From Actinomycetospora succinea (GTDB lineage: Bacteria > Actinomycetota > Actinomycetes > Mycobacteriales > Pseudonocardiaceae), in the NCBI RefSeq assembly GCF_004363095.1, contig NZ_SNYO01000014.1:91241-155240 (forward strand): a DNA stretch of 64,000 nt. Reading direction: 5' to 3'. A program made the position numbers and the translations under genes. The number at the start of each line of letters is the position of its first letter. Positions within the stretch are counted from its first letter, which is position 1. The notes beneath the pieces were generated by a model. That model was not told the origin of the DNA. It worked only from the letters and a program-made list of their open reading frames with translations, and ran no database searches. Of the stretch, positions 24,551-32,511 are shown one piece after another.

Positions 24551-25186
24551 TCAGGCGACGGCGTGCTCGCCGGTCGGGGCGGGCGTCGCGGGGGTCGGCG
24601 AGCGGCGCGCCCACGGGATGAGGGCGAGGAAGACGACGACTCCGAAGATCGCGAGGCCGATCGCGAGCGGGACGCCGATCTCCGTGTAGACGCCGGTGAG
24701 CAGCAGGAACGCGGGGATCCACGCGGTGACCCACCCCTGGATGGCGCACACCGCACCCGTGTAGCGCCCGATCCCGTCGCGCCGCCGGCCCAGGAGGACG
24801 AAGAACAGCGACCAGAGGAACGCCCAGTAGAGCCAGATGACGCCGAAGGCCGGGTCGGCGAAGCGGAAGAAGTTCAGCGCCGAGAACACGACCGCGGTGA
24901 TGGCGACGAACAGGCAGAAGTAGCCGAGCCCGGTGCCGTCGAGGTCCCAGGTCAGGTTCACCGCCACGTAGAGGTAGGTGAACGAGAACAGGAACAGGCC
25001 GGACGCGGCGAGGATGACATCGGCGTCGCCGTTCGCCGTGAAGATCAGGTACAGCGGCGTGATGATCTGCAGTCCGCCGACGAAGAAGTTCATCGGCGCG
25101 GCCGACCTGGCGTCGATCCAGCCCAGCAGCATGACGCCGTTGATGAAGAGCACGGCGCCGACGAACAGGAGGCCGACGCTAGCCAC
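24551..25186 (-). CDS. AmiS/UreI-family amide/urea channel
   Basis: This 211-residue protein has six to seven transmembrane helices and the family motifs L-F-I-N-G, M-N-F-F-V-G-G-L-Q, and T-Y-L-Y-V-A-V-N. AmiS/UreI proteins let short amides or urea cross the inner membrane. It lies 29 bases upstream of formamidase in the same operon, supplying substrate to it. Its length is normal. An actinobacterial acetamidase operon with AmiS has the same logic. Confidence 0.92.
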   Translation of the reverse strand: MASVGLLFVGAVLFINGVMLLGWIDARSAAPMNFFVGGLQIITPLYLIFTANGDADVILAASGLFLFSFTYLYVAVNLTWDLDGTGLGYFCLFVAITAVVFSALNFFRFADPAFGVIWLYWAFLWSLFFVLLGRRRDGIGRYTGAVCAIQGWVTAWIPAFLLLTGVYTEIGVPLAIGLAIFGVVVFLALIPWARRSPTPATPAPTGEHAVA

Positions 25187-25294
25187 GGGGCGGCGTCCCT
25201 CGGAGGTGCGACATGGGAGTTCCCTTCCTGGTCAGGGCAGGTCGGAGCCGCCCGCCGGGTCGTCGGCGACCGGGCGGGCCGGGGAGGGGGCGGT

Positions 25295-25579
25295 CTACGG
25301 GCGCGGCAGGGCCGCGGTCCGGGGATCGAGGCGCGGGGCCGGCCGCGGACCGGCGGGCCGGGGCGGCGGGGCCGAGACGACGGTCGGCTCGGTGCGGGAG
25401 GACTCGGCGCGGTCGATCGCGGCGACGCGGGCACGGTCGGCGCGCAGCCGCGGTGCAGTGATCATGCGGGGGGCATCGGCGCCGCACGTCGGGCAGGCGA
25501 GCACCGGCGGTGCGGCGCCCATGGGCCGCATGACGTCGACGGGGCCGTCCTCGTCGCATCGGTACGCGTACAGGGGCAT
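25295..25579 (-). CDS. FmdB-family zinc-ribbon protein, degenerate first knuckle
   Basis: This 94-residue protein has the FmdB start M-P-L-Y-A-Y-R-C and a second knuckle C-P-T-C at 29-32. The first knuckle has only Cys8; the position of its partner cysteine is Asp11 (C-D-E-D-G). The tail after residue 60 is proline/arginine rich. FmdB proteins are linked to formamidase genes and are proposed regulators, but direct evidence is limited. It is the first gene of the operon, with GAAGGGA upstream. Metal binding, if any, must be unusual. Confidence 0.8.
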   Translation of the reverse strand: MPLYAYRCDEDGPVDVMRPMGAAPPVLACPTCGADAPRMITAPRLRADRARVAAIDRAESSRTEPTVVSAPPPRPAGPRPAPRLDPRTAALPRP

Positions 25580-25624
25580 GCGGTGGATCCCTTCGCCGAC
25601 GTCACCGAGGAGATATAGCGAACA

Positions 25625-25637
25625 GGAAATGATTTCC
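25625..25637. promoter_or_regulatory. 13-base palindromic operator in the amide operon leader
   Basis: GGAAATGATTTCC is a perfect palindrome around one central base, and it overlaps a second inverted repeat TTTCC-TC-GGAAA (25633-25644). It covers the expected transcription start of the fmdB operon. This AT-rich, symmetrical site stands out from the surrounding DNA. The MarR-family protein at 26.9 kb is a good candidate binder. Confidence 0.6.
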
Positions 25638-25643
25638 TCGGAA

Positions 25644-25672
25644 AGTTAGCCAGCGATCGACGGGAGTGTCAA
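25644..25672 (-). promoter_or_regulatory. promoter of the fmdB-amiS-fmdA operon
   Basis: Read leftward, TTGACA (25672-25667) and CTAACT (25649-25644) are 17 bases apart. The -35 is a perfect consensus. Transcription would start around 25637, directly on the palindrome at 25625-25637, and give a leader of about 57 bases before the FmdB start. The AmiC-like gene ends just upstream, so the operon has its own promoter. Confidence 0.65.
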
Positions 25673-25709
25673 CGGCCGTGGCGGGCGGTCGCGCACCGGC
25701 GACCCAGGG

Positions 25710-26807
25710 TCACAGCTGCTGGACGACGTCCCAGGCGAGGCCGTCCGCCACGGCGAGGAAGACCTGCTGGTGCAGGTGGCGGTCGCGCAGCTCGACGGTG
25801 CCGCGCGGGCTCTCGTAGGCCAGCCCGTCGGCCACCGACATCATCGTCGGCACGTCCATGGACCCGGCGCGCCGCATCAGCTCGGTGAGCAGCCGGACGC
25901 CCTCGTAGCAGGACTCGCCGAGGCTGTTGAGGACCGGCGCCTCGTCGCCGAACTCGCGGAAGTAGGTGGCGGCGAACTCGAGCCCCGAGCTCGTCGCGAG
26001 GTCCTCGAAGTAGCCCGCGGAGGTCATCAGGCCGCGGGTGCTCTCCGCGCCGGAGGCCAGCAGGACGTTCTCCTCGATCAGCGAGCTGAACCGCAGGATG
26101 TCCCGGTCGAGGCCGGCCGCGGCGAACGCCCGGTTGAACGCGACGGCGTCGTCGCCGATGAGCAGCATCAGCACGGCCTCGCACCCGCTGGCCTCGACGC
26201 GGCGCAGGACCGTCGAGAAGTCCGACGTCCCGAGCGGCACGAACATCTCGTCACAGACCGTGCCGCCCATGCGTCGCAGGTAGCGCGCCGCGGTGGTGGC
26301 CGAGCGGCGCGGCCAGACGTAGTCGTCGCCGACGATCGTCCAGCGCCGCACGCCCGCCGTGCTCGCGAACCAGTCGAGGGTCGGGGCGAGCTGCAGGTCC
26401 GGCGTCTCGCCGGTGAGGAACACGCCGGGCCGCTGCTCGCCGCCCTCGTAGAGCGCCGTGTACGCGTACGGGACGCGGCCGTGGATGCGGGGCGCGACGG
26501 CCTCGCGGACCGCGGAGATGTGCCAGCCGGTGACGGCCTGGACGGCGCCGGCGCTGACCAGCGCGTCCACCTCGATCGCGACCTCGGCGGGGCTGCGGCC
26601 GCCGTCGACCGGCACCAGGTTCAGCTCCCGGCCGAGCACCCCGCCGTCGGCGTTGATCTCCTGCATCGCCAGCGCGGCGCAGCTCTCGCAGGAGGGCCCG
26701 AAGATCCCGGCGGGCCCCTGCAACGGGATCACGAGGGCCATGTCGAGGACGTCGCGGGCGCGCGGTGCGCGCAGCGTTCCCGGGCGGGGAACCAGCGACT
26801 CGGCCAT
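25710..26807 (-). CDS. AmiC-like cytoplasmic amide sensor (periplasmic-binding-protein fold)
   Basis: This 365-residue protein has a type 1 periplasmic binding fold like branched-chain amino-acid/urea/amide binding proteins, but no signal peptide or lipobox. Features are I-P-L-Q-G-P-A-G-I-F-G-P-S, A-L-A-M-Q-E-I-N-A-D-G-G-V-L-G and G-D-D-Y-V-W-P-R. AmiC of Pseudomonas and of the Mycobacterium smegmatis acetamidase locus is the model: a cytosolic sensor that binds short amides and controls transcription. It lies upstream of the FmdB operon and divergent from a MarR gene. Confidence 0.85.
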   Translation of the reverse strand: MAESLVPRPGTLRAPRARDVLDMALVIPLQGPAGIFGPSCESCAALAMQEINADGGVLGRELNLVPVDGGRSPAEVAIEVDALVSAGAVQAVTGWHISAVREAVAPRIHGRVPYAYTALYEGGEQRPGVFLTGETPDLQLAPTLDWFASTAGVRRWTIVGDDYVWPRRSATTAARYLRRMGGTVCDEMFVPLGTSDFSTVLRRVEASGCEAVLMLLIGDDAVAFNRAFAAAGLDRDILRFSSLIEENVLLASGAESTRGLMTSAGYFEDLATSSGLEFAATYFREFGDEAPVLNSLGESCYEGVRLLTELMRRAGSMDVPTMMSVADGLAYESPRGTVELRDRHLHQQVFLAVADGLAWDVVQQL

Positions 26808-26943
26808 TGCTCGACGCTAGCGAGCGAGCCCCGCCGCGTAGCTACTCCGATCGTACGAGCCGGTCCGCGGCCGGTCGGTCCTCCGGCGGAACCTGACCGT
26901 GCGCATCCCCGCCGGGACCTCCGACCTGGCTACCATCGACGCC

Positions 26944-27420
26944 GTGCCAGCCAACGCCGGAGGGTCGACCGGAGACGGCGAGGAGTCGCTGCGGCTCCTG
27001 TCGCTCGTCGAGCGCACCCTCACCGCGCGCCTCGAGGAGGCGCTGCGCGGCGTCGGTTCCAGTCTGGACCAGTGGCGGATCCTGCGTCTGCTCGCCGAGC
27101 GCGGCGGCGCCCCGATGAACGTCGTCGCGGACCACGTGCTGCTGCTGGCGCCGAAGCTCAGCAAGCTGGTCGACCGCATGGTGTCGGCGAACCTCGTGCT
27201 GCGCCGCCGCGACGTCGAGGACCGGCGCCGGGTGCTCATCGTCGTGTCGGCGCGCGGACGCCGGGCGCTGGCGGAGTGGGACGAGGTCACCGCCGACGTC
27301 CGCGGCCAGTTCCGCGACCTGCTGGGCGCCGACGCCGAGCAGTTCGAGGCCCTGCTGCGGCGCCTGCAGGACGGCCTCGACCCCGCCGCCGTCGAGGCCC
27401 TCGAGCAGCCCGCGGGCTGA
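26944..27420 (+). CDS. MarR-family transcriptional regulator
   Basis: This protein of about 158 residues has a winged helix with W-R-I-L-R-L-L-A-E-R-G-G-A and L-A-P-K-L-S-K-L-V-D-R-M-V, then the wing R-R-R-D-V-E-D-R-R-R-V-L. The GTG at 26944 lies 7 bases after TACCAT (26931-26936), so the mRNA may be leaderless; a GTG at 26899 is the alternative. In the M. smegmatis acetamidase system a MarR protein (AmiA) represses the amide genes. This gene holds the matching place and probably controls the fmdB operon. Confidence 0.85.
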   Translation: MPANAGGSTGDGEESLRLLSLVERTLTARLEEALRGVGSSLDQWRILRLLAERGGAPMNVVADHVLLLAPKLSKLVDRMVSANLVLRRRDVEDRRRVLIVVSARGRRALAEWDEVTADVRGQFRDLLGADAEQFEALLRRLQDGLDPAAVEALEQPAG

Positions 27421-27423
27421 CCG

Positions 27424-28524
27424 TCAGTCCCGCGGCCGCCGCACCCCCAGGCGTTCGAGGCGCGGGAAGACCTCCTGTGCGAGGTAGGGCAGCTCGTCGA
27501 CGTAGTCGAGGAAGGCCAGCGTCATGCCGCTGAACCCGGCCTTCGCGTAGCGGGCGATCTCGGCGGCGACCTCGTCCGGCGTGCCGACCAGCGGCACGCT
27601 GCCGTGCCCCGCGGCGAACCGGGACCGGAACGTCGCGAGCATCTCCGGGGTGAACGACTGGGCGTGCAGGCCCTGCAATGCCATGAGGTTGTCGACCGCC
27701 GCCCAGTCGGCGCCCTCCTCGGCGTAGTGGTGCAGCGCGTCCTGCGCCTCGGCGTGGGTCGGACGGCAGACGACGTGGCCGAGGGTGAGCACGCCCATCT
27801 CGCGCCGGTAGCGCTCGCGGGCCGCCGAGGTCACCGTCGAGACCACCTCGGCGCCGTCCTCCGGGCCGGCGACGACGGTGAACGCGAAGTCGGCGTTGCG
27901 GGCGGCGAAGTCGCGGCCCTGCCCGGACGACCCGGCGTTGAGGATCGGCAGCGTCCCGTGCACCGGCTTCGGCTCGCCCTCGAGGCCGTGCAGCGTGAAG
28001 TACTCGCCGTCGTGGTCGAAGCGCCCGGGCGTCGTCCAGAGCTCCCGGGCGACCTCGAACCACTCCTGGGCCCGCGCGTAGCGGTCGTCGTGGTCGGTCG
28101 GCAGCTCGACGCCGAACGCGTCGTACTCGGGCTTGTTCCAGCCGGCGACGATGTTGATCCCGGCGCGCCCGCCCCCGATCCGGTCGATCGTGGCGAGCTG
28201 CTTCGCGCTGACGACCGGGTGGTTGAACGCCGTGTGCACGGTGGAGAACACGTGGATGCTCCGGGTCCGGGCGAGCAGGGCCGCGGCCCAGGGGATCGGC
28301 TCCAGCACGCTCTCGTGGAAGTTGGTCTCGCCGCCGTAGCCGATGAACCGCGCGATCGGCAGCAGGAAGTCCACGCCGACCTCGTCGGCGAGCACGGCGA
28401 GGGCGAGGTTGTCCTCCCAGCTGCCCGACCAGCGCTCGGGGACCGCGGTGACCGCGAGCCCCGAGGAGCAGTTCGGGGAGAAGAGTCCCAGCAGGAAGTC
28501 GCCGTCGGAACGCTCGAGAACCAT
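27424..28524 (-). CDS. LLM-class flavin-dependent monooxygenase (RutA/SfnG-like)
   Basis: This 366-residue TIM-barrel flavoenzyme contains G-S-W-E-D-N-L-A-L-A-V-L-A-D-E-V-G, F-L-L-P-I-A-R-F-I-G-Y-G-G, and A-G-I-N-I-V-A-G-W-N-K-P-E. These match the RutA (pyrimidine ring) and SfnG (dimethylsulfone) branch. It would use reduced FMN and oxygen to attack a small N- or S-compound. It starts 69 bases from a divergent operon, across a perfect palindrome. The substrate is unknown; no flavin reductase gene is adjacent. Confidence 0.85.
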   Translation of the reverse strand: MVLERSDGDFLLGLFSPNCSSGLAVTAVPERWSGSWEDNLALAVLADEVGVDFLLPIARFIGYGGETNFHESVLEPIPWAAALLARTRSIHVFSTVHTAFNHPVVSAKQLATIDRIGGGRAGINIVAGWNKPEYDAFGVELPTDHDDRYARAQEWFEVARELWTTPGRFDHDGEYFTLHGLEGEPKPVHGTLPILNAGSSGQGRDFAARNADFAFTVVAGPEDGAEVVSTVTSAARERYRREMGVLTLGHVVCRPTHAEAQDALHHYAEEGADWAAVDNLMALQGLHAQSFTPEMLATFRSRFAAGHGSVPLVGTPDEVAAEIARYAKAGFSGMTLAFLDYVDELPYLAQEVFPRLERLGVRRPRD

Positions 28525-28541
28525 GGCCGTCCTTTCCGGAG

Positions 28542-28559
28542 ATGACCGTGGACGGTCAT
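28542..28559. promoter_or_regulatory. perfect 18-base palindrome, divergent operator
   Basis: ATGACCGT-GG-ACGGTCAT is a perfect 8-2-8 inverted repeat centred in the 69-base gap between the LLM monooxygenase and the cyclase/TPP operon. Its position lets one dimeric regulator control both directions. No regulator gene lies next to it; the nearest are the MarR at 26.9 kb and HxlR at 33.5 kb. Confidence 0.65.
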
Positions 28560-28593
28560 GCTGCCCGCAACCCCTCGACTCCCGGGAGAACAC

Positions 28594-29367
28594 ATGTCCG
28601 TGCTCGCCGCCCTCACCGACGCGCTGCGCTCCGGCGCCGTCGAGGTCGTCGACCTCACCACGCCGCTGCAGGAGTCCACGCCGATCCTGGAGCTGCCCGC
28701 GCCGTTCGCCAACACCTCGCGGTTCCGGCTCGAGGAGCTGTCGCGCTACGACGACCGCGGACCGGCCTGGTACTGGAACGACATCCACACCGGCGAGCAC
28801 ACCGGCACCCACCTCGACGCCCCGAACCACTGGGTCACCGGCCGCGACGGCCTCGACGTCTCGCAGGTCCCGATGGCGACGCTGGTCGCGCCGGCCGTGG
28901 TGATCGACAAGACCGCGGACGTGGCGGCCGACCCCGACTTCCTGCTCGAGCTCTCCCACCTCGAGGCGTGGCAGGCCGAGCACGGCCCGCTGCCCGAGGG
29001 CGGCTGGCTGCTCTACCGCACCGGGTGGGAGGCGTACGGGGCGACGCAGGAGGAGTTCATGAACGCCGACGAGGCGGGCCCGCACACGCCCGGCGTCTCG
29101 GCGGAGTGCGCGCGCTGGATCGCCCAGTCCTCGCCGCTGACCGGGTTCGGCGTGGAGACCGTCGGCACCGACGCCGGCGGCGCGGGCGCCTTCGACCCGC
29201 CGTTCTCGTGCCACCACTTCCTCATGGGCGCGAACAAGTGGGGTCTGACGAGCCTGCGCAACCTCGGCCGCCTGCCCACCCGCGGCGCGGTGCTGCTGGT
29301 CAGCCCGCTGCCGATCGTCGGCGGCTCGGGGTCGCCGACGCGGGCGCTCGCGCTGATCGAGCACTGA
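28594..29367 (+). CDS. cyclase-family metal-dependent hydrolase (kynurenine formamidase-like)
   Basis: This 257-residue protein is of the PF04199 family. The metal-binding motif is H-T-G-T-H-L-D-A-P-N-H at residues 69-79. Members hydrolyse amide or ester bonds, for example N-formylkynurenine or isatin. GGGAGA precedes the ATG at 28594; an earlier ATG at 28558 falls inside the palindrome and is rejected. Its stop overlaps the ATG of the TPP enzyme (TGATG), so the two are co-translated. Confidence 0.87.
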   Translation: MSVLAALTDALRSGAVEVVDLTTPLQESTPILELPAPFANTSRFRLEELSRYDDRGPAWYWNDIHTGEHTGTHLDAPNHWVTGRDGLDVSQVPMATLVAPAVVIDKTADVAADPDFLLELSHLEAWQAEHGPLPEGGWLLYRTGWEAYGATQEEFMNADEAGPHTPGVSAECARWIAQSSPLTGFGVETVGTDAGGAGAFDPPFSCHHFLMGANKWGLTSLRNLGRLPTRGAVLLVSPLPIVGGSGSPTRALALIEH

Positions 29368-30992
29368 TGGGGCCCACATCGACGAGCACGGTCGCCGAGC
29401 AGGTCGGCACGCTGCTCGCCGAGCTGGGCGTCGGGCACGCGTTCGGGGTGGTCGGCAGCGGCAACTTCCACGTGACGAACGCGCTGCGCTCCGCGGGGGT
29501 GCCCTGGGCCGCGGCGCGGCACGAGGGCGGGGCGACGGTGATGGCCGACGCCTACGCGCGCACGTCCGGCGAGGTGGCGGTCGTGACCCTGCACCAGGGC
29601 TGCGGGCTGACCAACGCGCTGACCGGTGTCACCGAGGCGGCGAAGTCGCGGACGCCGCTGCTCGTGCTGGCCGCGGAGACGGCGGGCAGCGCGGTCCGCT
29701 CGAACTTCCGCGTCGACCAGGACGCGCTGGCCCGGTCGGTGGGCGCGGTGCCCGAGCGGGTGCACTCGGCGGCCTCGGCGGCCGCGGACGTCGTGCGCGC
29801 GTACGGCATCTGCCGCGACCAGCGCCGGACCGTGGTGCTCAACCTCCCGCTCGACGTGCAGGGGGCTGCGGCGGTCAGTGCTCCGGCACCGGCTCGCACC
29901 ACCTGGCGTGCCCCGCGGCCGGACCCGGCGTCGGTCGCCGAGCTCGCCCGCCTGCTCGACGGCGCGCAGCGCCCGGTGTTCGTCGCGGGCCGGGGCGCGC
30001 GCGGGGCCCGCGTGGAGCTGGAGGCGCTGGCCGACCGCTGCGGCGCGCTGCTGGCCACCTCGGCCGTCGCCCACGGCCTGTTCACCGGCTCGCCGTGGTC
30101 GCTCGGCATCTCCGGCGGGTTCTCGACGGCCCTGGCCGCCGAGCTGATCACCGACGCCGACCTGATCGTCGCCTGGGGCGCGTCGCTGACGATGTGGACG
30201 ACGCGCCACGGCGTCCTCACCGAGCACGCGACGCTGGTGCAGGTCGACGACACCGCCGAGGCGCTCGGGGCGCAGCGGCCGATCACGCTCGGCGTGCTCG
30301 GTGACGTCGGGGCGACGGCGCGCGACGCGCTCGAGGTCGCCGGGAAGACCGGCGGATACCGGAGCGACGCCGTCGCCGAGCGGCTGCGCACGCAGAGCGC
30401 CGACGTCCCGGACGAGGTCGTCGGCGACCGCATCGACCCCCGCGTGCTCTCCGCCGCGCTCGACGAGCTGCTGCCCGCCGAGCGGACCGTCGCCGTCGAC
30501 TCCGGCAACTTCATGGGCTACCCGGCGGCCTACCTCGGCGTCCCCGACGAGGCCGGCTTCTGCTTCACGCAGGCGTTCCAGTCGATCGGGCTGGGGCTCG
30601 CGACGGGGATCGGCGCCGCCCTCGCGCGCCCCGACCGGCTGCCCGTCGCGGCGTGCGGCGACGGCGGGTTCCTCATGGGGATCAGCGAGCTGGAGACCGC
30701 GGTGCGGCTCGGGCTCGGGATGGTGATCGTGGTCTACGACGACGCGGGCTACGGCGCCGAGTTCCACCACTTCGCCGGCGGGGACCACACCACCGTCCGC
30801 TTCCCCGACACCGACCTCGCCGCCATCGCCGCCGGCTACGGGTGCGCGGCGGCGGTGGTCCGGTCGACGGCGGACCTGGGGGTGATCCCCGAGTGGCTGG
30901 CCGGTCCCCGCGACCGTCCGCTGCTGCTCGACGCGAAGGTCACCTCCGACGGCCCGTCGTGGTGGCTGGCCGAGGCGTTCAAGGGGCACTAG
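29367..30992 (+). CDS. thiamine-diphosphate-dependent enzyme (acetolactate synthase/benzoylformate decarboxylase family)
   Basis: This 541-residue protein has the three-domain TPP arrangement: an N-terminal domain with the catalytic Glu in A-R-H-E-G-G-A, a middle domain, and a C-terminal TPP-binding motif G-D-G-G-F-L-M-G-I-S-E-L-E. The final residue set has Y-D-D-A-G-Y-G where many enzymes have N-N. It probably decarboxylates or ligates a 2-keto acid. Coupled to the cyclase-family hydrolase, it likely handles a keto acid released in the same pathway. Confidence 0.87.
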   Translation: MGPTSTSTVAEQVGTLLAELGVGHAFGVVGSGNFHVTNALRSAGVPWAAARHEGGATVMADAYARTSGEVAVVTLHQGCGLTNALTGVTEAAKSRTPLLVLAAETAGSAVRSNFRVDQDALARSVGAVPERVHSAASAAADVVRAYGICRDQRRTVVLNLPLDVQGAAAVSAPAPARTTWRAPRPDPASVAELARLLDGAQRPVFVAGRGARGARVELEALADRCGALLATSAVAHGLFTGSPWSLGISGGFSTALAAELITDADLIVAWGASLTMWTTRHGVLTEHATLVQVDDTAEALGAQRPITLGVLGDVGATARDALEVAGKTGGYRSDAVAERLRTQSADVPDEVVGDRIDPRVLSAALDELLPAERTVAVDSGNFMGYPAAYLGVPDEAGFCFTQAFQSIGLGLATGIGAALARPDRLPVAACGDGGFLMGISELETAVRLGLGMVIVVYDDAGYGAEFHHFAGGDHTTVRFPDTDLAAIAAGYGCAAAVVRSTADLGVIPEWLAGPRDRPLLLDAKVTSDGPSWWLAEAFKGH

Positions 30993-31002
30993 GCTCCCCT
31001 CG

Positions 31003-31024
31003 AACGTGTACCCGAGTACAAGTT
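31003..31024. promoter_or_regulatory. inverted-repeat operator before the CoA ligase
   Basis: AACGTGTAC-CCGA-GTACAAGTT is a 9-4-9 inverted repeat with one mismatched pair; its core TGTAC-CCGA-GTACA is perfect. It ends 8 bases before the GTG start of the ligase, so bound protein would block transcription or the start site. A TetR-like regulator is the usual kind to bind such a site; none is adjacent. Confidence 0.6.
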
Positions 31025-31032
31025 AAGGTCCC

Positions 31033-32511
31033 GTGAGCAGCAGCGTCTTCGACGTCCTCGCCGGCACCGCCGCGGACCGGCCGGACGCACCCTTCCTGGT
31101 GTTCGCCGGCGACACCGGGACCGAGACCGTCTCCTACGGCGAGCAGGTCCGGCGCGCCGACGCCACCGCGGGCCTGCTCGCCGACCTCGGCGTCGGAACG
31201 GGCGCGCGGGTGCACCTCATGACGCCCAACCGCCCGGAGTTCCTCGACGTCTGGTTCGCCTGCGCGCGGCTCGGGGCCGTCGTCGTCCCGGTGAACCCGC
31301 TCTCGACCGCCGACGAGGTGGCCCACCAGCTCACCGACTCCCGCGCGGTCCTGTCGGTCGTCGACGACGCCCTGCGCGGGACGATCGTGGGCGAGCGGGC
31401 AGTGATCACCCTCGACGAGCTGGTCGCGCGGCGTGCCGACGCCCCGCCCCCGCCGGCCGCGGCGCACGAGGACCTCGCCGCGATCATGTTCACGTCCGGC
31501 ACCACGAGCGCCCCGAAGGGCGTGCAGGTCACGCACGCCAACTACCTGCGGGTCGGCCGGCTCGTCGCCGACCACCTGCGCGTGACCGCCGCGGACCGCT
31601 GGCTCGTCACGCTGCCGCTCTTCCACGGGAACGCCCAGTACTACTGCCTGATGTCCGCGCTGGTGGCGGGCGGCTCGGTGGCGGTCGCGGCGCGCTTCTC
31701 CGCCACCGGCTGGCCGACCCAGGCCCGTGAGCTGCGCCCGACGCTGGCCAGCCTCTTCGCCGCGCCCGTCCGGATGGTGCTCGCCCGGTCCACGCCCGCA
31801 CCGACCGACGCCGACAACGACCTGCGCCTCGTGCTGTTCGCCCAGAACCTCGCCCCGGCGCAGGCGCAGGAGTTCGAGACGCGGTTCGGCGCGCCGCTGA
31901 TCCAGCTCTACGGCATGACCGAGACCGTCGTCCCGCCGTTCATGAACCCCCTCGACGACCGGCGCCGCTGGGACTCGATCGGCCTGCCGCTGCCCGGGAT
32001 CGAGGTCCGGGTGGTGGGGGAGGAGGGCGAGCCCGGCGAGCTCCAGGTCCGCGGGCGGCCCGGGATCGACGTGACGCCGGGCTACGACGGGCGCCCGGAG
32101 GCCACCGCGGCGCTGTTCGACGACGGCTGGCTGCGCACCGGCGACCAGGTGCGCCTCGACGCCGAGGGCCGCGCGTACTTCGTCGACCGCGCCAAGGACA
32201 TGATGAAGCGCGCCGGCGAGAACGTGGCGGCCAGCGAGGTCGAGCAGGTGCTCGCCGCCCACCCGGCGGTGCTGGAGAGCGCGGTGCACGGGGTGCCCGA
32301 CCCGGTGTACGACGAGGCGATCGTCGCCCACGTCGTCCTCGCGCCCGGGGCGCACGCCGACCCCGACGAGCTCGTCGCGTGGTGTGCCGAGCGGCTGTCC
32401 CGGTTCAAGGTCCCGGGAACGGTCGTCCTGCGCGACGAGCTGCCCCGCAGCACCATCGGGAAGATCCTCAAGAACGCGCTGCGCGACGAGGTCCTCGAGG
32501 CCTCCCGGTGA
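31033..32511 (+). CDS. AMP-dependent acyl-CoA synthetase/ligase
   Basis: This 492-residue ANL enzyme has F-T-S-G-T-T-S-A-P-K-G-V (P-loop), Y-G-M-T-E-T, L-R-T-G-D-Q-V-R-L-D and the C-terminal S-T-I-G-K-I-L-K with the catalytic lysine. It starts at a GTG after AAGGT, right behind an inverted-repeat operator. Its stop overlaps the next gene's start (GTGA), so it is co-translated with an SDR. It would activate a carboxylic acid as its CoA ester; the substrate is unknown. Confidence 0.9.
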   Translation: MSSSVFDVLAGTAADRPDAPFLVFAGDTGTETVSYGEQVRRADATAGLLADLGVGTGARVHLMTPNRPEFLDVWFACARLGAVVVPVNPLSTADEVAHQLTDSRAVLSVVDDALRGTIVGERAVITLDELVARRADAPPPPAAAHEDLAAIMFTSGTTSAPKGVQVTHANYLRVGRLVADHLRVTAADRWLVTLPLFHGNAQYYCLMSALVAGGSVAVAARFSATGWPTQARELRPTLASLFAAPVRMVLARSTPAPTDADNDLRLVLFAQNLAPAQAQEFETRFGAPLIQLYGMTETVVPPFMNPLDDRRRWDSIGLPLPGIEVRVVGEEGEPGELQVRGRPGIDVTPGYDGRPEATAALFDDGWLRTGDQVRLDAEGRAYFVDRAKDMMKRAGENVAASEVEQVLAAHPAVLESAVHGVPDPVYDEAIVAHVVLAPGAHADPDELVAWCAERLSRFKVPGTVVLRDELPRSTIGKILKNALRDEVLEASR

